From positions 2,894,501 through 2,958,500 of the forward strand of contig NC_092571.1 in NCBI RefSeq assembly GCF_037975245.1: 64,000 nucleotides of DNA, in the 5' to 3' direction. The stretch is from Apostichopus japonicus. Taxonomy: Eukaryota; Echinodermata; Holothuroidea; Aspidochirotida; Stichopodidae. Below are positions 1 to 13,794 of the stretch, piece after piece. Position numbers and translations under genes: made by a program. How positions within the stretch are numbered: the stretch's first letter is position 1; every line of letters begins with the position of its first letter. A model generated the notes under the pieces. The model ran no database searches, was not told where the DNA came from, and worked only from the letters and a program-made list of their open reading frames with translations.

Positions 1-269
1 AAGAACCTTTGCAAGGGTTGCAGCACCTGCATGAGTAATGACATCATAGAGCTAAGGTCAGAGGTCAAATAACCATTACCACATTTTGGCCATTCAACTA
101 AAACCAAGATAACAATATGTCCCACTCTTTTAAGCAAGAGGAGCTTATCACAGAATATATCTGTACAGTGTATAAGTAAGGTAATATTGTGTGAAAACCG
201 TTTCGCAAACTACTCCTTAAGCATATGCCCAATGGACTTCAAACTCTGCTTGGTGAGTGTTTTCCTCGA
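1..269. repeat. Dispersed repeat at window edge, upstream of duplicated segment
   Basis: This stretch does not match the corresponding place upstream of the second copy (about 37170-37430). It carries phrases such as ATGGACTTCAAACT and AGGTCAAAT that recur at 20690-21000 and 24930-25330, which suggests an interspersed repeat family. No coding exon is seen. In particular there is no counterpart of the UBA-like exon that lies about 930 bp upstream of the ZU5 exon in the second copy. Confidence 0.4.
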
Positions 270-1015
270 CGTCCTATTGACGTCATTTGCTCAAAGGTAA
301 AATAACCCCAAAACAGCATTTTGGCCATTACACAAATACCAATAAAACAATATAGACGGAACCTACAAGCAAGTAGGATAACCACTGACTGCATATTTAC
401 AGTGCATTATGTAAAATGCTCAGGCCACGTGATCTTAGGAGGTGAAGGTCAAACTTCTAAACGTACCAAACTGACCTGAAATGTGCGCGGTAACTTATTT
501 CAAGTCTCATTGCATAACAATATTGCTAGAAAGTTATATTTAGTAATAGGAAAAACAACATTTTTTTTGGCGGGGGGGGGGGGCTGAATGTCAATTTCGG
601 ATGAGATATGCAACGTATAGATCGCCTACTTGTTTCATTTTTTTTTTTTATTAAATTTTTCCTCGTGTATAACATTAATGACGTCACGGCGTTGACACGA
701 TATTGAGCCGCATGGACTTTGTGGAACATGTTACGTCGAAAAACTTTAATTACAAGGAAATAACAGTAAATGCATATATTTCATTTTAAACTAGGCATTC
801 TCAAGTGACAACCCTGGTAGATATACACTTCAGGTAGGTTTGTACGTTAAATTGTCACTGCCCAATTGGAAATGAAAGCTGTGGATTCGTTTCTTGCTGC
901 TAGCTGCATGCATGTGATGAGGCATCCCTTTGAAGTCGTTTATGTTATTTATAGGCTTTCTCATCAATGTTCCAAACGTAACGTTCATGAAAATCCGTTT
1001 TTATTATGTTTTCAG

Positions 1016-2651
1016 AGAGGCTTCCTCTTTTCCCTGGATCTAACCTTTACAGAGAGCAATACATTGACCAGCAGGGAGGAGATATGGTGATTGCTGGTGT
1101 TACTTTTATTGTACCACCCGGTGCCTTACAGACTGGACGAATCATCAGCATAACAGTTTCTGCTGATTCAGCTATTCAAGGACCGATTTCAAAGGAGAGT
1201 CTAAGACTAACACCATTTGTTAAATTTGGTCCAGAAAACCTTACTTTACAGAAACCAGTCACCTTGGTCATTCCACACTGTGCATTGGCCTTAAGTAACT
1301 GGAGCGATCTGGATGTGTATTCTGGCGCACTGCAACCAGGTGTTTATTCTATTCCCTCTATAAATCAACCAATTAATAAGTACTCCTCCTCTTTCATAGC
1401 AGCCACAGGTGTCATGATGTTGTTATTATATGTAATTAAAGCTTTTTATCACTGATTTATGGAGTATTTATTTTAGTTCTTTGTTTTTTTCTTTGTTTGT
1501 GTTCTATTTTTTTGTTTCAATCTGTGTTTTGGTAAAGCTTATCAGTAATTACATTGCACCAAGCAAATTAAGAGTACTGCTTACGTCTGAAAAAAGAACA
1601 TGGCATATTGCGTTACAGAAAAAAAGCAACTATAATTTTTTTCAAACGAAAAATTCCATGATAATACATCTGCCAGGATCAATTTACATTAAATCATATA
1701 TACAGTGACACAATCTGTAAAGATTATTTTCCGAAGTATCAGAAATATGCAATCAATATTAAAAGCATCATTTACTTCATTTCAAAATTTTCAAATCGTC
1801 TTTAATTGTTTTTCCCTTAGGGTATTACCAAATAAGTCCAGCAGAAAAAGACTATTGAGTGAATTATACGCCCATTAAGTTCACCTAATTTAATTTTCTG
1901 TAAAAAAATTTGGGGAAAAAATCCAGTTGAAGGGGATTTTTAACGCGTGGTATTCAAGAGTTAATTTTTTTAAATTGCTTGTAACTAATTACATTGCACT
2001 ATCAGGCATTTATGCTAACCTCAACTTTTAAGCGCTTTAGTCTGCAAAAAAAAAAAAAAGCCGAAAAGCGAAAACATTCAATATGTTATACTTAACCATT
2101 ATTGATATAAAGTGGGAAATTTATGCAAACAAATATCATCTATTATTTTCATGACGTCTACAAATGCCTTGACTTGGTTGCTTTAATATATATTTAATTA
2201 AACTTTTATTTCTGATTGATAGAGTATTGCTTTTATTTTGGGGGGCGGGGGCAATGCTCATAAGTAATTATAGTCCACAAAACACAACGAGTGTACCCCT
2301 TATGTTTCTGAGATTAACCTGGAAGCATATCACACAAAAATAGTACTTGCTACGATCTGTTAATCATGTAGTGTTACAAGTAGTTACAATGGAAGATTCA
2401 CTTTGCTTATTTTTTTCCAGACAAAACATTGAAATGGAGCCTTGAAAACGTCACCTGCTCTATGAATGCTCATCAACTTGAGGTTAAAACTCAGAAACCA
2501 TGTCTGCTTGGTCTTCACATCCTTTACAAACCCAAGATGAAGAAGCGTATTTGTGTCATTCCGATCATGAAAAGAGTTTCTAACCGAGAGGATGACTTGA
2601 CAATTAGTCTTTGGTTTTACAATGATGACAAACTGGAATATGATGTAAGTA

Positions 2652-2696
<45 letters not shown>

Positions 2697-5600
2697 TACA
2701 TATATATATATATATCATTTTATCGTTACTATAGTCGTAGTGGGAACATAGATGGTATAAAAAAAAAATGCCAAGCATCTTGGTCGACATATTATAATCA
2801 AAATCTATTAAATCTTTATGTTCATTCAAAACTATGTTTCTGAGTGGTATTTAACTTCATGCAATTACTTATGAAAACCTGACTACAGCATCGATTCGTA
2901 TATTCGAAACATGTTACAGTCATTTGAATATATGCTGCGTAACTGTACGGGAATCTCTCGACTAAGTGTGCATAGTGTTAATTTTAATAGCCAAATACTT
3001 TGTCGGGAGTCCAGTCGTGACCTTGCGAGAGTACTACCAAAATCTAAAGATAAACTAGTTTCCTGTCCATATATATTTGATGGCGGGAGAAACTATTCGG
3101 TACGACAACAGTGAAATACTTTCAGCATCATAGGTAAATATTTTTCTTAACAATAACTTATGTTCGATCTTTTGGCCAGAGTCTCATCAATGAAGAAGTG
3201 TACAACCAAAGAGGAATAGAGCTCCATAAACCTATCTCTATTTTGATTGAGTCCTGGACTTCGTCTGTGCCTGTCACCATTACCAGCAACAACCTACAGT
3301 GCACCCCACATCCAGGTTTGAAAAAAGTGGTAAGTTTCTACCAATACATATTGTTTATCTTATTTGCCTGTTGTATTTGAATATTTTCAACATTTCGTTA
3401 GTGAGGATCGACAAAAATGCTTTTATCTGTTTTTATTTTTATTGTATATGATGGGAAAGATTTTCGATAAATTGTTTCTAAATAAAGCCAAGAATTAGTT
3501 ATGATTTTGAGTCAAGTTTTTTACTCATGCTTGTGTAAAGAAGCACAACCATGACAGCCTCAGAATTATTGAAATAAAAAACACATTTTGTATTTTAATG
3601 ACAGAATTATTGTATTATAAATGAAATAATAAAGAAAGGTCAATCACGACATTGTAGAATAAGACTATGCAAATTTTTGGGGCTAACCAAGCATCTTTCC
3701 TGTATTAAATTGATTGCGATGTTGTTCGTGACATTAGTCTAACGAGTAATGTAAAATAGCCACTATGTCATTGAAATAAAAAAGTGAAATTATAACGGTT
3801 ATTCTGTATAATATTAACAGCTGGTTTATCGCAAATATTTGTATCATTTATTGAAGTACAACTTTCTGATTTTCTTCCTATTAAAGGATGTCGACATGGA
3901 AACCCTCTGGTTACAGAACAGACATGAGGTTGCCTTACTACTTCAGAATAAAGGAATAAGAGATGATTTCAGTCTGGAAATTGAGTCAAAATATGGAATA
4001 CTGAGGAAAGTCCTCTTTCAGTTTCATATTCAACTGAAGGTAATTATGTAAATAAATGTGTAGTTTTGTACCTGAATATTGTGGGACGATGTAATAGCAT
4101 GTTAGATCAGAGGCCCGAAAACGGTCCATTATTTTTCGTTCCTTATTTCCCTCAACATAAATACCAACTCTATCCTAATGATGATTTTTAGTTACTCTAC
4201 CGAACTGAAGAATTTAGCACCATATAAGTTATACCTCAATGTAACCGAGTTTTTCGAAAGCAGACAGCTCACTGCATATTCAACTACAGGCTTCAAGACC
4301 GAGCATACCATTCAACATGACTACAAACATGATCCAAATACCAAACTCTCCAACTTTGTTGTAATTCTTGTTGCGATTTGATGTTTACATTTGTATGTCA
4401 ATTGCATGAGCAATCCATCCGTCAATATAAGCAGCTACTGATGAGACCCGGTAATTATTCTATGAGACCCGGTAGTTATCCTATGAGACCCTTTGAGGCT
4501 CAAAACGCGACTAGCAACAGGACATCTAGTTTTTACCAAACAAAATCATACACCCCAACCAGAAATTTCCAGGTACCTCATAATTTTTATCCCAATGGAA
4601 TATATATTTTCACAGTACCATACGACCATATCGGTTCCCACAATAGTTATCCAATTATGACTCTCATTACCTGTATATATTTATTATACGGCAACGTCAC
4701 AGAGTCTTGGGGAGATCACCACTGTCTTTAATTCAAACGAATTGACTGAACCACGACCCACCAAACCCTCAACCCTCATAACCGATGGTCAGAATGCATG
4801 CAGCTTGAACTAGCTTCAACTGTAATGTAATGTCAAAAAAACTTCGGCAAGCTCCGAAGACTGTAGATAAATTGTTCGATGTCTTGGTAAAATTGTACCC
4901 AGTAGTTTGTGGACGGTCGCTTTAGACACCCTTTCTCCGGTTTTTGTCGGTGAAACAACTGTTTTAATGGAAACAGAAAAACTGTATTCTCTTTTCCATT
5001 CCTTCTCCTTGTTTGTTGTCTATTGCATTGACTGTATCGTCTCATGAGGAGTAAATTGTTATTGTGATTAGGAAGGGTCTCTTTCATTTATGACTATATG
5101 CATCTATGGCATGTCGCCGAATTTTAAAGAGCATGATTCACTTTTGAAAAGCCACTTGACAAATAGAGGGTGCTTTTAATTATCTACAATATAATTTGAA
5201 ATCCATTGCTGAAATAAAATGAAAAGTAATGGAATGGCACCTATACCCTCAGAGTTACTACCACACACTTCAATCTTGTTCGATTTTGGCAGCCAGTACC
5301 ATTCTATACATATATTCAAATGAAAAACATGAAAAATTCCCATTTTGTTCTTGTAATAAATTATTAATATACTGTATAAACGAAGGTATATTAATTGCAT
5401 CATATTTTTACACAGCATATCTTCGAGTTACAAATGAATGTTATTATTGTTCATTTTATTTCTTCAGGTCGAAAGGTTACTACGCAACGATCAAATCGTA
5501 TCTCCATTCCAACAAATAATACCTGAATGTAAGTGTTCTGCAGCAGTGTAATCTATCAATATTTACCAAATTGATTTGGGATGAAAACAATGTCAAACGA

Positions 5601-6095
5601 TTTAGAAGTGTTTAGCCTTTTCTGAAGCTTGTACCTTTACACTAAACTGCCCCAAGGTTTCCTCTGCATGCTTAATGTACAGGGATTGAAATATACGTAG
5701 TGCAACTTAACATATATTAATTATGACAATAACCATAAATCTCCCACTCCCCTTTCTTGCTCTCTCCACCTCTTGACTGAACAGATATCATCGGATCTTA
5801 TCACCAGCTAATGCAAAACTTATCAACTCATCTTGATGCCGACCACTCTATTCAGCTTGCAAACGTCTTCCGGCTTCCCCAGGATGTCGTTGCTAACATC
5901 GGGAAGCACCGACCTCCTGGACCTATCTTGCTAGAAACGTTGACTAAAACTTCAAAGATATCCCCAGCGAACATCTCTGCTTTGGAGAATGCTTTAACAG
6001 AGCAAGGGAATGAAGAATGTGCCAAACTTATCAGATATTTCAGAAAGGAAAACCCAGTGGTTGAAGCAAAAATGTGTCCAAAAATGAGTATTTAA
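1016..6095 (+). CDS. ZU5-UPA-death-fold protein, 3' part (6 exons, copy 1)
   Basis: Six exons join in frame: 1016-1339, 2421-2644, 3180-3329, 3887-4039, 5468-5528 and 5785-6095, giving 406 residues and a stop. Every exon has AG before and GT after, with intron phases 1,0,0,0,1, and the first exon is entered at phase 1. The first exon is a ZU5 domain (GGDMVIAGVTFIVPPGAL, and VIPHCALALS). The next four form a UPA domain, and the last is an all-helical death-fold/DED-like domain of about 85 residues. In UNC5CL, PIDD and ankyrins the ZU5-UPA-death order serves as an autoinhibitable signalling scaffold; the role here is inferred. The 5' part lies before the window. The fragment is intact, with no frameshift, and about 95% identical to its partner at 38110-43187. 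Confidence 0.85.
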
Positions 6096-6450
6096 TCCAA
6101 GGCATACATATGCATATATCTCTTATGAATCATTTGTTCATGTGATGACCCATTCCAACTCACTGCTCTTTAGGAGATCAAGTGTTCTCATTGTTAAACT
6201 ACTTTGATAAAACTAACTGTGGTTCTGTACATTAACGTAAGAATTGAACTTATAAGTTACCGCTATAGAAGAAATTGTCACAGGTTGGTAGACCTACCAG
6301 TACGTGAATACCTATATCGTGGAACACTCCTGTACTAGGCGAGGCCCCATCATCTGGAAAACAATTAGCTTACATCGTAAAAGCAGGCATCATACAAATG
6401 CAGCTCATACAACACTAGCAGGACTATCAGGATGATCAAGATGTCATGTA

Positions 6451-6456
6451 AATAAA
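6451..6456 (+). promoter_or_regulatory. Candidate polyadenylation signal AATAAA
   Basis: An AATAAA lies about 356 bp after the stop codon at 6095 and is conserved in the duplicate at 43546-43551. It is the most plausible 3' end signal for the ZU5-UPA-death-fold gene seen in both copies, but AT-rich DNA gives many chance matches. Confidence 0.4.
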
Positions 6457-9400
6457 CGTTATCAGAACAAAGAATTAGCAATTATTTGTGCAACTGTCTG
6501 TTCTAACCAGTCATCATATTTCTTCATATTTGTGAATCTAACACCTACTATAAACAGAACAGAGTATCTGTAGTACATTTGTAAGGCAAACGGAGGCAGG
6601 ACGCATTCATACCGCACACTACACACACATTAATATTTCTATTTATCTCTGTTTATTTTCATCATTGATTTCTTCCATGAAAACAGAACATGATTTGTTG
6701 TCATTATAATATGTATATATGATATGTATGGCGTACGGTGTCTACGAGTGTATTAAGGAACTGCTCGTAAAGTCAGAGCACATTTAAATGAGTGGTTTTC
6801 TATTTTATATCGAAATCATTGTTATCAGAAATCGTAACATCATAATCATAATTTCGTTATCTGAATAATGGAAAGTACACCACTTCTTTATCGTAAATTT
6901 TCCAAAAAGAAATGAATCATTGAATAATTGTTTGTCTGTCACTTAAGCCAGGATTAAAAGTCTAGTTTTCTTTAACGTCTTTTATAAATTTGTTTTATTT
7001 TTCACTTGTTTAACAATATTCTCTTCCTGAAATATACACAGAGAATGTGTTGTTATTGGTTGAGTTCGAATGACTTTGGTATGAGTCGATGCTTCCTTTC
7101 AATACATTTGTAACAAAATGAATAATCGAAAATGAAACTTCGTTGCATTTTTTAACATAATAATGTCGGTAACAGTTGTCATTACATTCTACAAAGAAGA
7201 GAAAATTTTCTATCGCAATACGGTCCTGGAAAACACTGTACTCTATACTGAATAATGCTTGGACACCTTTCCGTAATGTTCGTTGATACAAGGCTATTGT
7301 TTTTTGGGGCTATTGAATGTCCTCTTTTACAAATTTCTGTAAACGATGTCCATAATTTGAGGGAGGGGAAGGAAGGAATAAGATGACAATTTCTTCAAAA
7401 TGTAATCTTTTCCTGGTCATTACTACTTGTAATTTCGAGGCTTATACCAGGGTTAGAGTAGCAGCTCCCTGCTTATACTATAGTGTAACGTAATAATTTA
7501 CTCCTGGTCGATATCCACTGTACTACCCTCTACAGAGTATGATTGATTAGATTGTATTATAGTATAGGTATTGTCATTGAAACCAGTCATAGCTATCACT
7601 TTTGCCGACACTTGATACGTCGACGGAAAAGAGGGGTCTTAGGGGTGTCACAACGTCAGAAGTTAGAAATCTCGACAACAGGATGCCTATTCAAAATTCA
7701 GAACTGGTTATCACACTAACTTAACTACAATTAAACGTTGCCTCAACTTTTTGGCGAGAATAACATTTTTGCCTATAGTTCAAATCCGCGCTCTTAATTC
7801 CTAGTTGGTAACCGTATTGTTACTGCTACACGTAGTTTAATAAAGAAAATGTGTTTAATCGTTATTTTCATAGCGACTCTATAACGTCGACGACGATAAA
7901 AATGCAAAAATGACGGAACGCTTAAGCAATCTGGTTGTTTCGACAACGCCTTTCGTAGCGAGACATTTACAACCTCACTTGGTTGACGTAAGCATCTGGG
8001 CTGAACACCGGATAACATGGATCAAGTGGATAATTATGAAATATGCAACTCAGATTTATATATACTCCAACTGAGGGAAACTCAAACACAAAGTATGTTG
8101 AGAGAAATATTGCGAAATTAATTCCAAAACATTTGGTACAAGCGAAAGTTTGCTGCAAATGCGTCCTCTCTAAAGATATCACAGTCTGTCTTGAACGTCT
8201 TCAGAACATGACCGTGTGGCATAGTTGTATTTATTTTCAGTAATATGCATTTTTAGAACTTGAAGCTAGAAGACTATTTATTTTTTTAACGGAGCTACAG
8301 TAAACTACCTGTAATTTGGATAGACCAAGAACGAAATCTTCAAACTGGTGTAGTGATTGAGTTTTTGGCCGAACTTCAGATCAAAGCACCTTGACAAGTT
8401 GGTCGCCGATAAACACTCTAGGAATGTCGCTACAACGAATCTCTCTGTACAAAGTGACTAACATGTAAGGGTCGCAAACGAACGTCATGATTAGTTTAAC
8501 AATTTCAAATCTTCCAGCAAATGCCTAAGTCTGCTCTAATGCCCGTCATCCCCCTGCCTCTATAGAAACCCACTCGACTCGACTCCTCTCAAACTTAAGT
8601 GTCGTTCATGGTCCAGCCAACATTTGGTGGGAATCAGTTGGTCATCAAAATTTTTTCCATTTTCTATTAGATTTTGCCCACCTCCACCCAACTTTTATAT
8701 TGGGTCCCTTCAGCAGTACCACGGTAAGTGCACACCCCTGTCCTACCCTTCTCCACTAACTCCTTTCTCAAACCCTCCTTCCGACACGCCTACCCGCTAG
8801 GTAGTATCTCTTGTCAGTGTCAAGGTTTCAAATTTGGATATATACCTTTGCCCAACGTATGTGTCTCAGTACCCCGTACACTACCCAGTTGGGACATTTG
8901 TTTGTATACTGTAGTGCCATATCCCGCTTCAGAGCACTCGTATTGTCAGTGCGAGCAATATGAATATCATGTTTCTATCAGATCAAGGTTAGGAACTGTT
9001 TGCTCTGTCAGTACCAGTGCGTTGAGAGCATGATATTGGAGTACAGTTTAGAGCGGTATTAGCATTAGGAAATTGTCCCAACTGGCTGTGCACACAACTC
9101 CTTCGATGAATATTCAGTTGTATCGACCAACGTGCAACGTGAAGTTGGCACCTTATTTAGGCTTAATTTTTAGAGTAGGAAGAAAATAAATTTAAGTTTA
9201 CGAAAGATGCATTTCCTTCCAAATAAGAACATTTTCCATCGATATGTAAGCGGGAATGTGCAGCATTGTGTACCGACCTCGTTAGTGTATCAACATGTGA
9301 TTCACTTGGTCAAGTTTGCAAAATCAACTGGGTGTGTGTGAGGAGGGGAGGGGAAGTGAAGTTGTCGTGATCTCTTATTTTCACCCCAAGAGAAGCTAAC

Positions 9401-9603
9401 GAAAGGAAAGTGGTGTTCGCTACTCGGGACATCCTAATATCCGTTTTTCGTACGTTACTGAACATTATACAGAAACGTAGACGCATTGTAGTATGATCAT
9501 ACACAGAGGTAGAGTAAATATTTCTCGGTTACAGAAACATCAAAGACAAAGCCGGAATTCGCAGAAGAGAGTAATAAGACTCTCTTTGTTTTTCGAGATT
9601 TGT
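6457..9603. other. Intergenic stretch between convergent genes (copy 1)
   Basis: No exon is supported here. Open frames in this stretch are short and on mixed strands, and they are not kept in frame by the matching stretch at 43552-46709, where small indels break several of them. From about 8390 onwards the sequence is almost identical to the second copy, whereas 6457-8390 shows several differences per 100 bp. Confidence 0.6.
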
Positions 9604-11168
9604 CTAGTCATGGTTTGCTACACATGTCTTAACATATAACAGCAGGGTCGACCCCATTGAGAGACCAACACCAATGATTGTAACGAGGGAAAGTATTATG
9701 CCTTTAAATATTACGTCATAGCAATAAGCCACTGGTATGGAGAGTGTAATAGCTGTTGCTATGTACATCATATTCTCAGTTTGTAGAGCTTTAGAAAAAC
9801 TATAGAAATGCACAATTGCAGTTAATCCTAACAAGATTGATAACAAAATCTCTTGCGTTGTACTAGGCATATCCCAGGAGTCCGTTAATGTCAAACAGAC
9901 GGTTGAAAGCATTGTTCCGCTACACCCTACAATGAGTGATACAAGGCTAGGGTCTTCTCTACCTCTATGCGCAAGTTTTCGAGCTGTTGCTTTAAGAAGA
10001 ACGACACACAGCAGAGCAAATAAAGCGATTGAAACTCCAACAAAAGGAGGTCCTTGGCTGGAGGCAGCGTAGTTTTCCATGGACGTCTTACAGATAAGGA
10101 CCAGCCCAATGGCATTTAGAATTACGAGGGCGCCATCAGTCACATCAAACACCTCCCCTAAGAAAATACACGCAAATAATGTTGATGGTATAGGCTGATT
10201 GCAGACGATAGCAGTTGCGTCAGACACTGAAAGAAATCCTGTGGAAAAGAGGAAGGATGACACTCCGATCACGTCGAAAAGTCCGTAAAGAATATTGAGG
10301 ACAAGATCTTGAGAGTCGTAATTCACAGCTTCCTCCCACGAGATGAACAAAACAAACACGAGAAGAGGTAAGCTTCTGAAAAACATTGTCTGTAGAGAGT
10401 TCAAGGCATGCGCAGTCTCTGCAAGTAACAAAACCTGTAAAGTTTGCGAGAGTCCCGCAATTACAGCCCAAAACAATCCTGGTCTCTTACAACTGAAGCA
10501 AAGACCTCCGTCGTCATCCAATGAGTCTTCCCTATCGTTACCTTCACTATCAACAGAAATTTGTTTGTGAGTCACTTTCTGGTCTGCGCAAGCGCTGTAA
10601 AAAGATAGAACAAAAGAAGTTTGGTGATTACCTTGCATTATTCTTATCAAGCCTTGCAATATTCACATAAATTGTCATTCTAAGTAAATGTGTCATCGTT
10701 CTTTGCATATAAAACAAGGTCTCCTCTTATAGAAATTAATTTAGGTAGCCTCCCCCAACTTTTTGTGAAATAAATCATCTAGCAAATATTTATGACTGCA
10801 GTCTTGGCAACTTAGTATATGTAGTACGAACTCCAACAACTCTGTATAATGGGCACCAGGCTAGCAAACTTATGTTAGATCCTTAGTATGGAGCCCATAG
10901 TGAATCCTAAATACAGCACCTGCCAACTATACATGACAATTATACCATTTAAGCGCTGTGTGAAAAGCAGCCCTTAAAAAGTATGCATGAATGTAGCCAA
11001 TATGCAACAATACGTGGAAAGTTAACCGTTCTCGTATATGAAATTTTTATAGCCCCTTAGTAGCAACTGTGCATGAGACTCAACTCCTAGCAAATATATG
11101 TATAAAATGTAATAACACATTTTCTTCTTAGTAACCCATTCTCTTATTTGAAACTGTTGTATTTTCTT

Positions 11169-11247
<79 letters not shown>

Positions 11248-11334
11248 CATATATTGCCTATATATATGGAATAGCGTGTTTATACATATATCTACATATC
11301 AGTATATATATGTATATATATATCTATATATATA

Positions 11335-11389
<55 letters not shown>

Positions 11390-11537
11390 CCTATATATGG
11401 AATAGCGTGTTTATACATATGTCTACATATATCAGCAAATGAAATTGTTAAATATTAGCAAACTAAGAACATATTGTCGCTACTCACATTCTGTCCATTG
11501 GTTTGACTAATGAAGGATCAATTCGACTTGTTTCCAT
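9604..11537 (-). CDS. SLC35G-like EamA-family membrane transporter (copy 1, 2 exons)
   Basis: Exon 1 is 11537-11488, starting [16 protein letters not shown] and ending at donor GTGAGT. Exon 2 is 10594-9604, after acceptor TTTTTACAG. The 893-bp intron falls in phase 2 and the joined frame is open, giving 346 residues. The uninterrupted open frame extends past the acceptor to 10659, but that extension is intronic. After an acidic N-terminal cytosolic tail ([16 protein letters not shown]), about ten hydrophobic segments form two EamA halves. The phrase [21 protein letters not shown] and the following FLGE are typical of SLC35G/TMEM20 drug/metabolite-superfamily proteins. The substrate is unknown. 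The gene converges with the ZU5 gene. Its duplicate at 46710-48595 encodes an almost identical protein. Confidence 0.87.
11166..11398. repeat. CA/TA microsatellite in transporter intron (copy 1)
   Basis: A short (AC)n run is followed by two long (TA)n tracts separated by a TGCCTATATATGGAATAGCG spacer that occurs twice. The array lies inside the single intron of the SLC35G-like gene. The second copy (48280-48446) has the same architecture with different tract lengths. Confidence 0.9.
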
Positions 11538-13139
11538 CTTGCTTTTTTCCTTCTTGATCAGTTTCTTTCTAAACAATCATCGAAGATATCAACATTAACA
11601 ATGGAGTGGAATTTCACCCTTCTTTGTCGTCGGTTCGTTATACTTTCAGTTACAGACAACTGCTTCTCAGTACTTATTGTTAACGTCAAAGACGAGTGCC
11701 TGCATCTCACCTCGCTAGTCATGCTCGCTCTCACAGCGTGTACATAGACAATTTATCAGACATACGTTACTGACAATCTCATAAACTAAATACCAGCAAA
11801 AAAAACCCCAAACAGCCCTGACCATTTCATATCAATCACTCCTTTTTTATTGCCATTCTCTCAAATGAAGCATGAACGTTGCATTTTGTTTAACACCGCA
11901 ATCTGGTATACTGGCGGCCTGGTATATACACAGGTCATCGTTACGAATTGACTTTGAACACATTTGGCTCCGTTTGATGATACTCGTTAGATTTTCGACT
12001 TAACAATCGTTTATATATAATGAAATGGCTGTACAGTCAGTTATGTCGTATTAAGGATATTTTAAATCTTCCTGCCTTGTCAGTCTTCTGGCTTAACTCG
12101 TCTAAAGAATGAATTCTGGACTCGCTCTAAGAATGATGAAATTCTCACTCTTCGGAATAAAGAGTTGGTGTGGGGGGGGGGGGGGAATTAAAAGGACATT
12201 TATTTTTTGGCTGGGATAACACAATTTATGTCATCATCGAGTAAACGTTATTGGAGCAATCCAAAAATTTAGCATAATTCAATTGTGAACATCTGGAACT
12301 TGACCTTAATAGTTAAATAGAGGAACATTGTCAGTACTCAGACTATCATTTTCTTTTGGACGTTGACATGTTAATACTATAGACAATTTCTACATACAGT
12401 CATATTATATACTACAAACCATGCATATAGCTATCAGTGCAGCTTCGTAAAGACCCTTATAAATATATTCACTCTTCGGAGCGTGGAACATTTTCCACGA
12501 CTCGAAATTTTACGGGTATAATGTCTGTGCACTTTATGGCAATACGATAATATTTCGGCGAGTAGCCTATTTCAGGTGTTATCAAGTGTAGTGTGTGATT
12601 TGTTGCCAAGTTCTTCAACTGTACCAAATAATATTTAGGCCTAAAACGTGTTATGAAATTAAAATTATAACTATTGTCAAACAATCTTGTAGACGTCCCT
12701 ATCAAATTTCTTAAAGATCTTTTCTAACTTTTTGTACTTTTTTATAATTTTTTTTTTTTAATAGTTATTAATTTATTTCTGATTTGCTCCAAGTTCTGCC
12801 TCAAAAAATTATAAAGTCTAACACAACTTTGAAGGAACAAGGTTTCAACGATCAAGAAGATTTGAAATATATTACGGGATTACCGATCAACTTCGAATTA
12901 GATATAGCTCACAACCTGCAAATCTATGTTAAATCGTGAAATCATACCGTGCAGTGTGTAGCATTCCACTACATAGCTTTAACCTTAGAGTTATGGATAC
13001 ACCCAGCCAGCTATCAAATATATTGCGGCATCGCGGTATTATTTAATATGCATGTATGAGCATGGACTCCGTTGACAAATTCAGAGGGGTGCAAGCACAT
13101 TTTGGTTTGCACTAACCGATTAGCTGTCCAACTAGATGA
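11538..13139. other. Non-coding stretch upstream of transporter (copy 1)
   Basis: This is the 5' flank of the minus-strand transporter and would hold its promoter. I see no reliable promoter motif. A G homopolymer at about 12172-12185 is longer in the second copy. No exon is supported. Confidence 0.5.
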
Positions 13140-13400
13140 ACCAGATAACTTGTAAATGTCGTGGATAGACGTGTAGCGGCATGAACATTGGCGTGGGAAT
13201 ATTCATGGACCTTAACGTGGACAGGACGTGAACATGCATGAATATGGCATAATCAACGTGGACATGACAACGGACGTGGATATGACATGGACGTATACGT
13301 AACGTGGAAAAATATATGGATATACACTGAGATGTTAACATGAATGTGTAAATGGATGTGGACATGGGTATGGACGTGAACATCGACGTGTATTAAAGAG
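13140..13400. repeat. Degenerate GTGGACATG-type short tandem array (copy 1)
   Basis: The stretch is built from loosely repeated GACATGGACGTG / GTGGACATGA words of about 6-12 bp. The same kind of array occurs at 50170-50650 and 61570-61990. At all three sites it lies next to a FAMeT exon or its relic, so the arrays share an origin. The apparent long frames through them are repeat artefacts. Confidence 0.75.
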
Positions 13401-13440
13401 GGATAGATGATTCTCACCTCACGGCAATTGGCGTATACAC

Positions 13441-13608
13441 TAAGTAGTTAAACCATTGAGAGTAAATATGTATTATCGATTGTATACCAAATGTAATTGG
13501 CCTCGTAGGCATTCTCCTTGAAAACAAAGACGATGGTTAATATTGATATCCAACGGACAGATGGTCTTACGACTGCTTACTGGAAAAGCATTTGGATAAT
13601 TGTATTCC
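13441..13608 (-). pseudogene. Relic of a FAMeT-domain exon (copy 1)
   Basis: On the minus strand this aligns with the functional exon 62259-62093. Both begin after a TGCAG acceptor with GGAATACA, share AAGCAGTCGTA about 20 bp in, and are followed by the same flank (GATATTATTT...ATTAGCATT, ...GAGCTRGCAACTG). The relic has several in-frame stops and lacks the clean donor. It is a decayed copy of the penultimate part of a farnesoic acid O-methyltransferase-like domain. The second relic is at 50852-50692. Confidence 0.68.
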
Positions 13609-13794
13609 CTGCAAATGTTGAAAGCATCAGTCAGAGTTAAGACAAGAAGATTTCTGTTGATATTATTTGATTAGCATTGTGGCGCGTTCGTGTCTTTTAT
13701 TTCGAAATTCTTTTCTTCTTCTCACACTCACGGACGATGTGAGCTAGCAACTGTTTTTAATAAGAGCACCACTCTCTCCATCTGTGGATGTCTG

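Noticed and set aside
4378-4731. 117-codon frame with repeated MRPG words
   Set aside because: It lies in an intron of the ZU5 gene, and the matching frame at 41577-41825 is disrupted near its start by a small insertion; no domain or splice support.
9927-10471. Three other frames over the transporter exon
   Set aside because: They are shadows of the real minus-strand frame.
10595-10659. N-terminal extension of the transporter frame beginning MQGLIRI
   Set aside because: It lies upstream of a strong acceptor and is intronic; exon 1 at 11537-11488 joins in the right phase.
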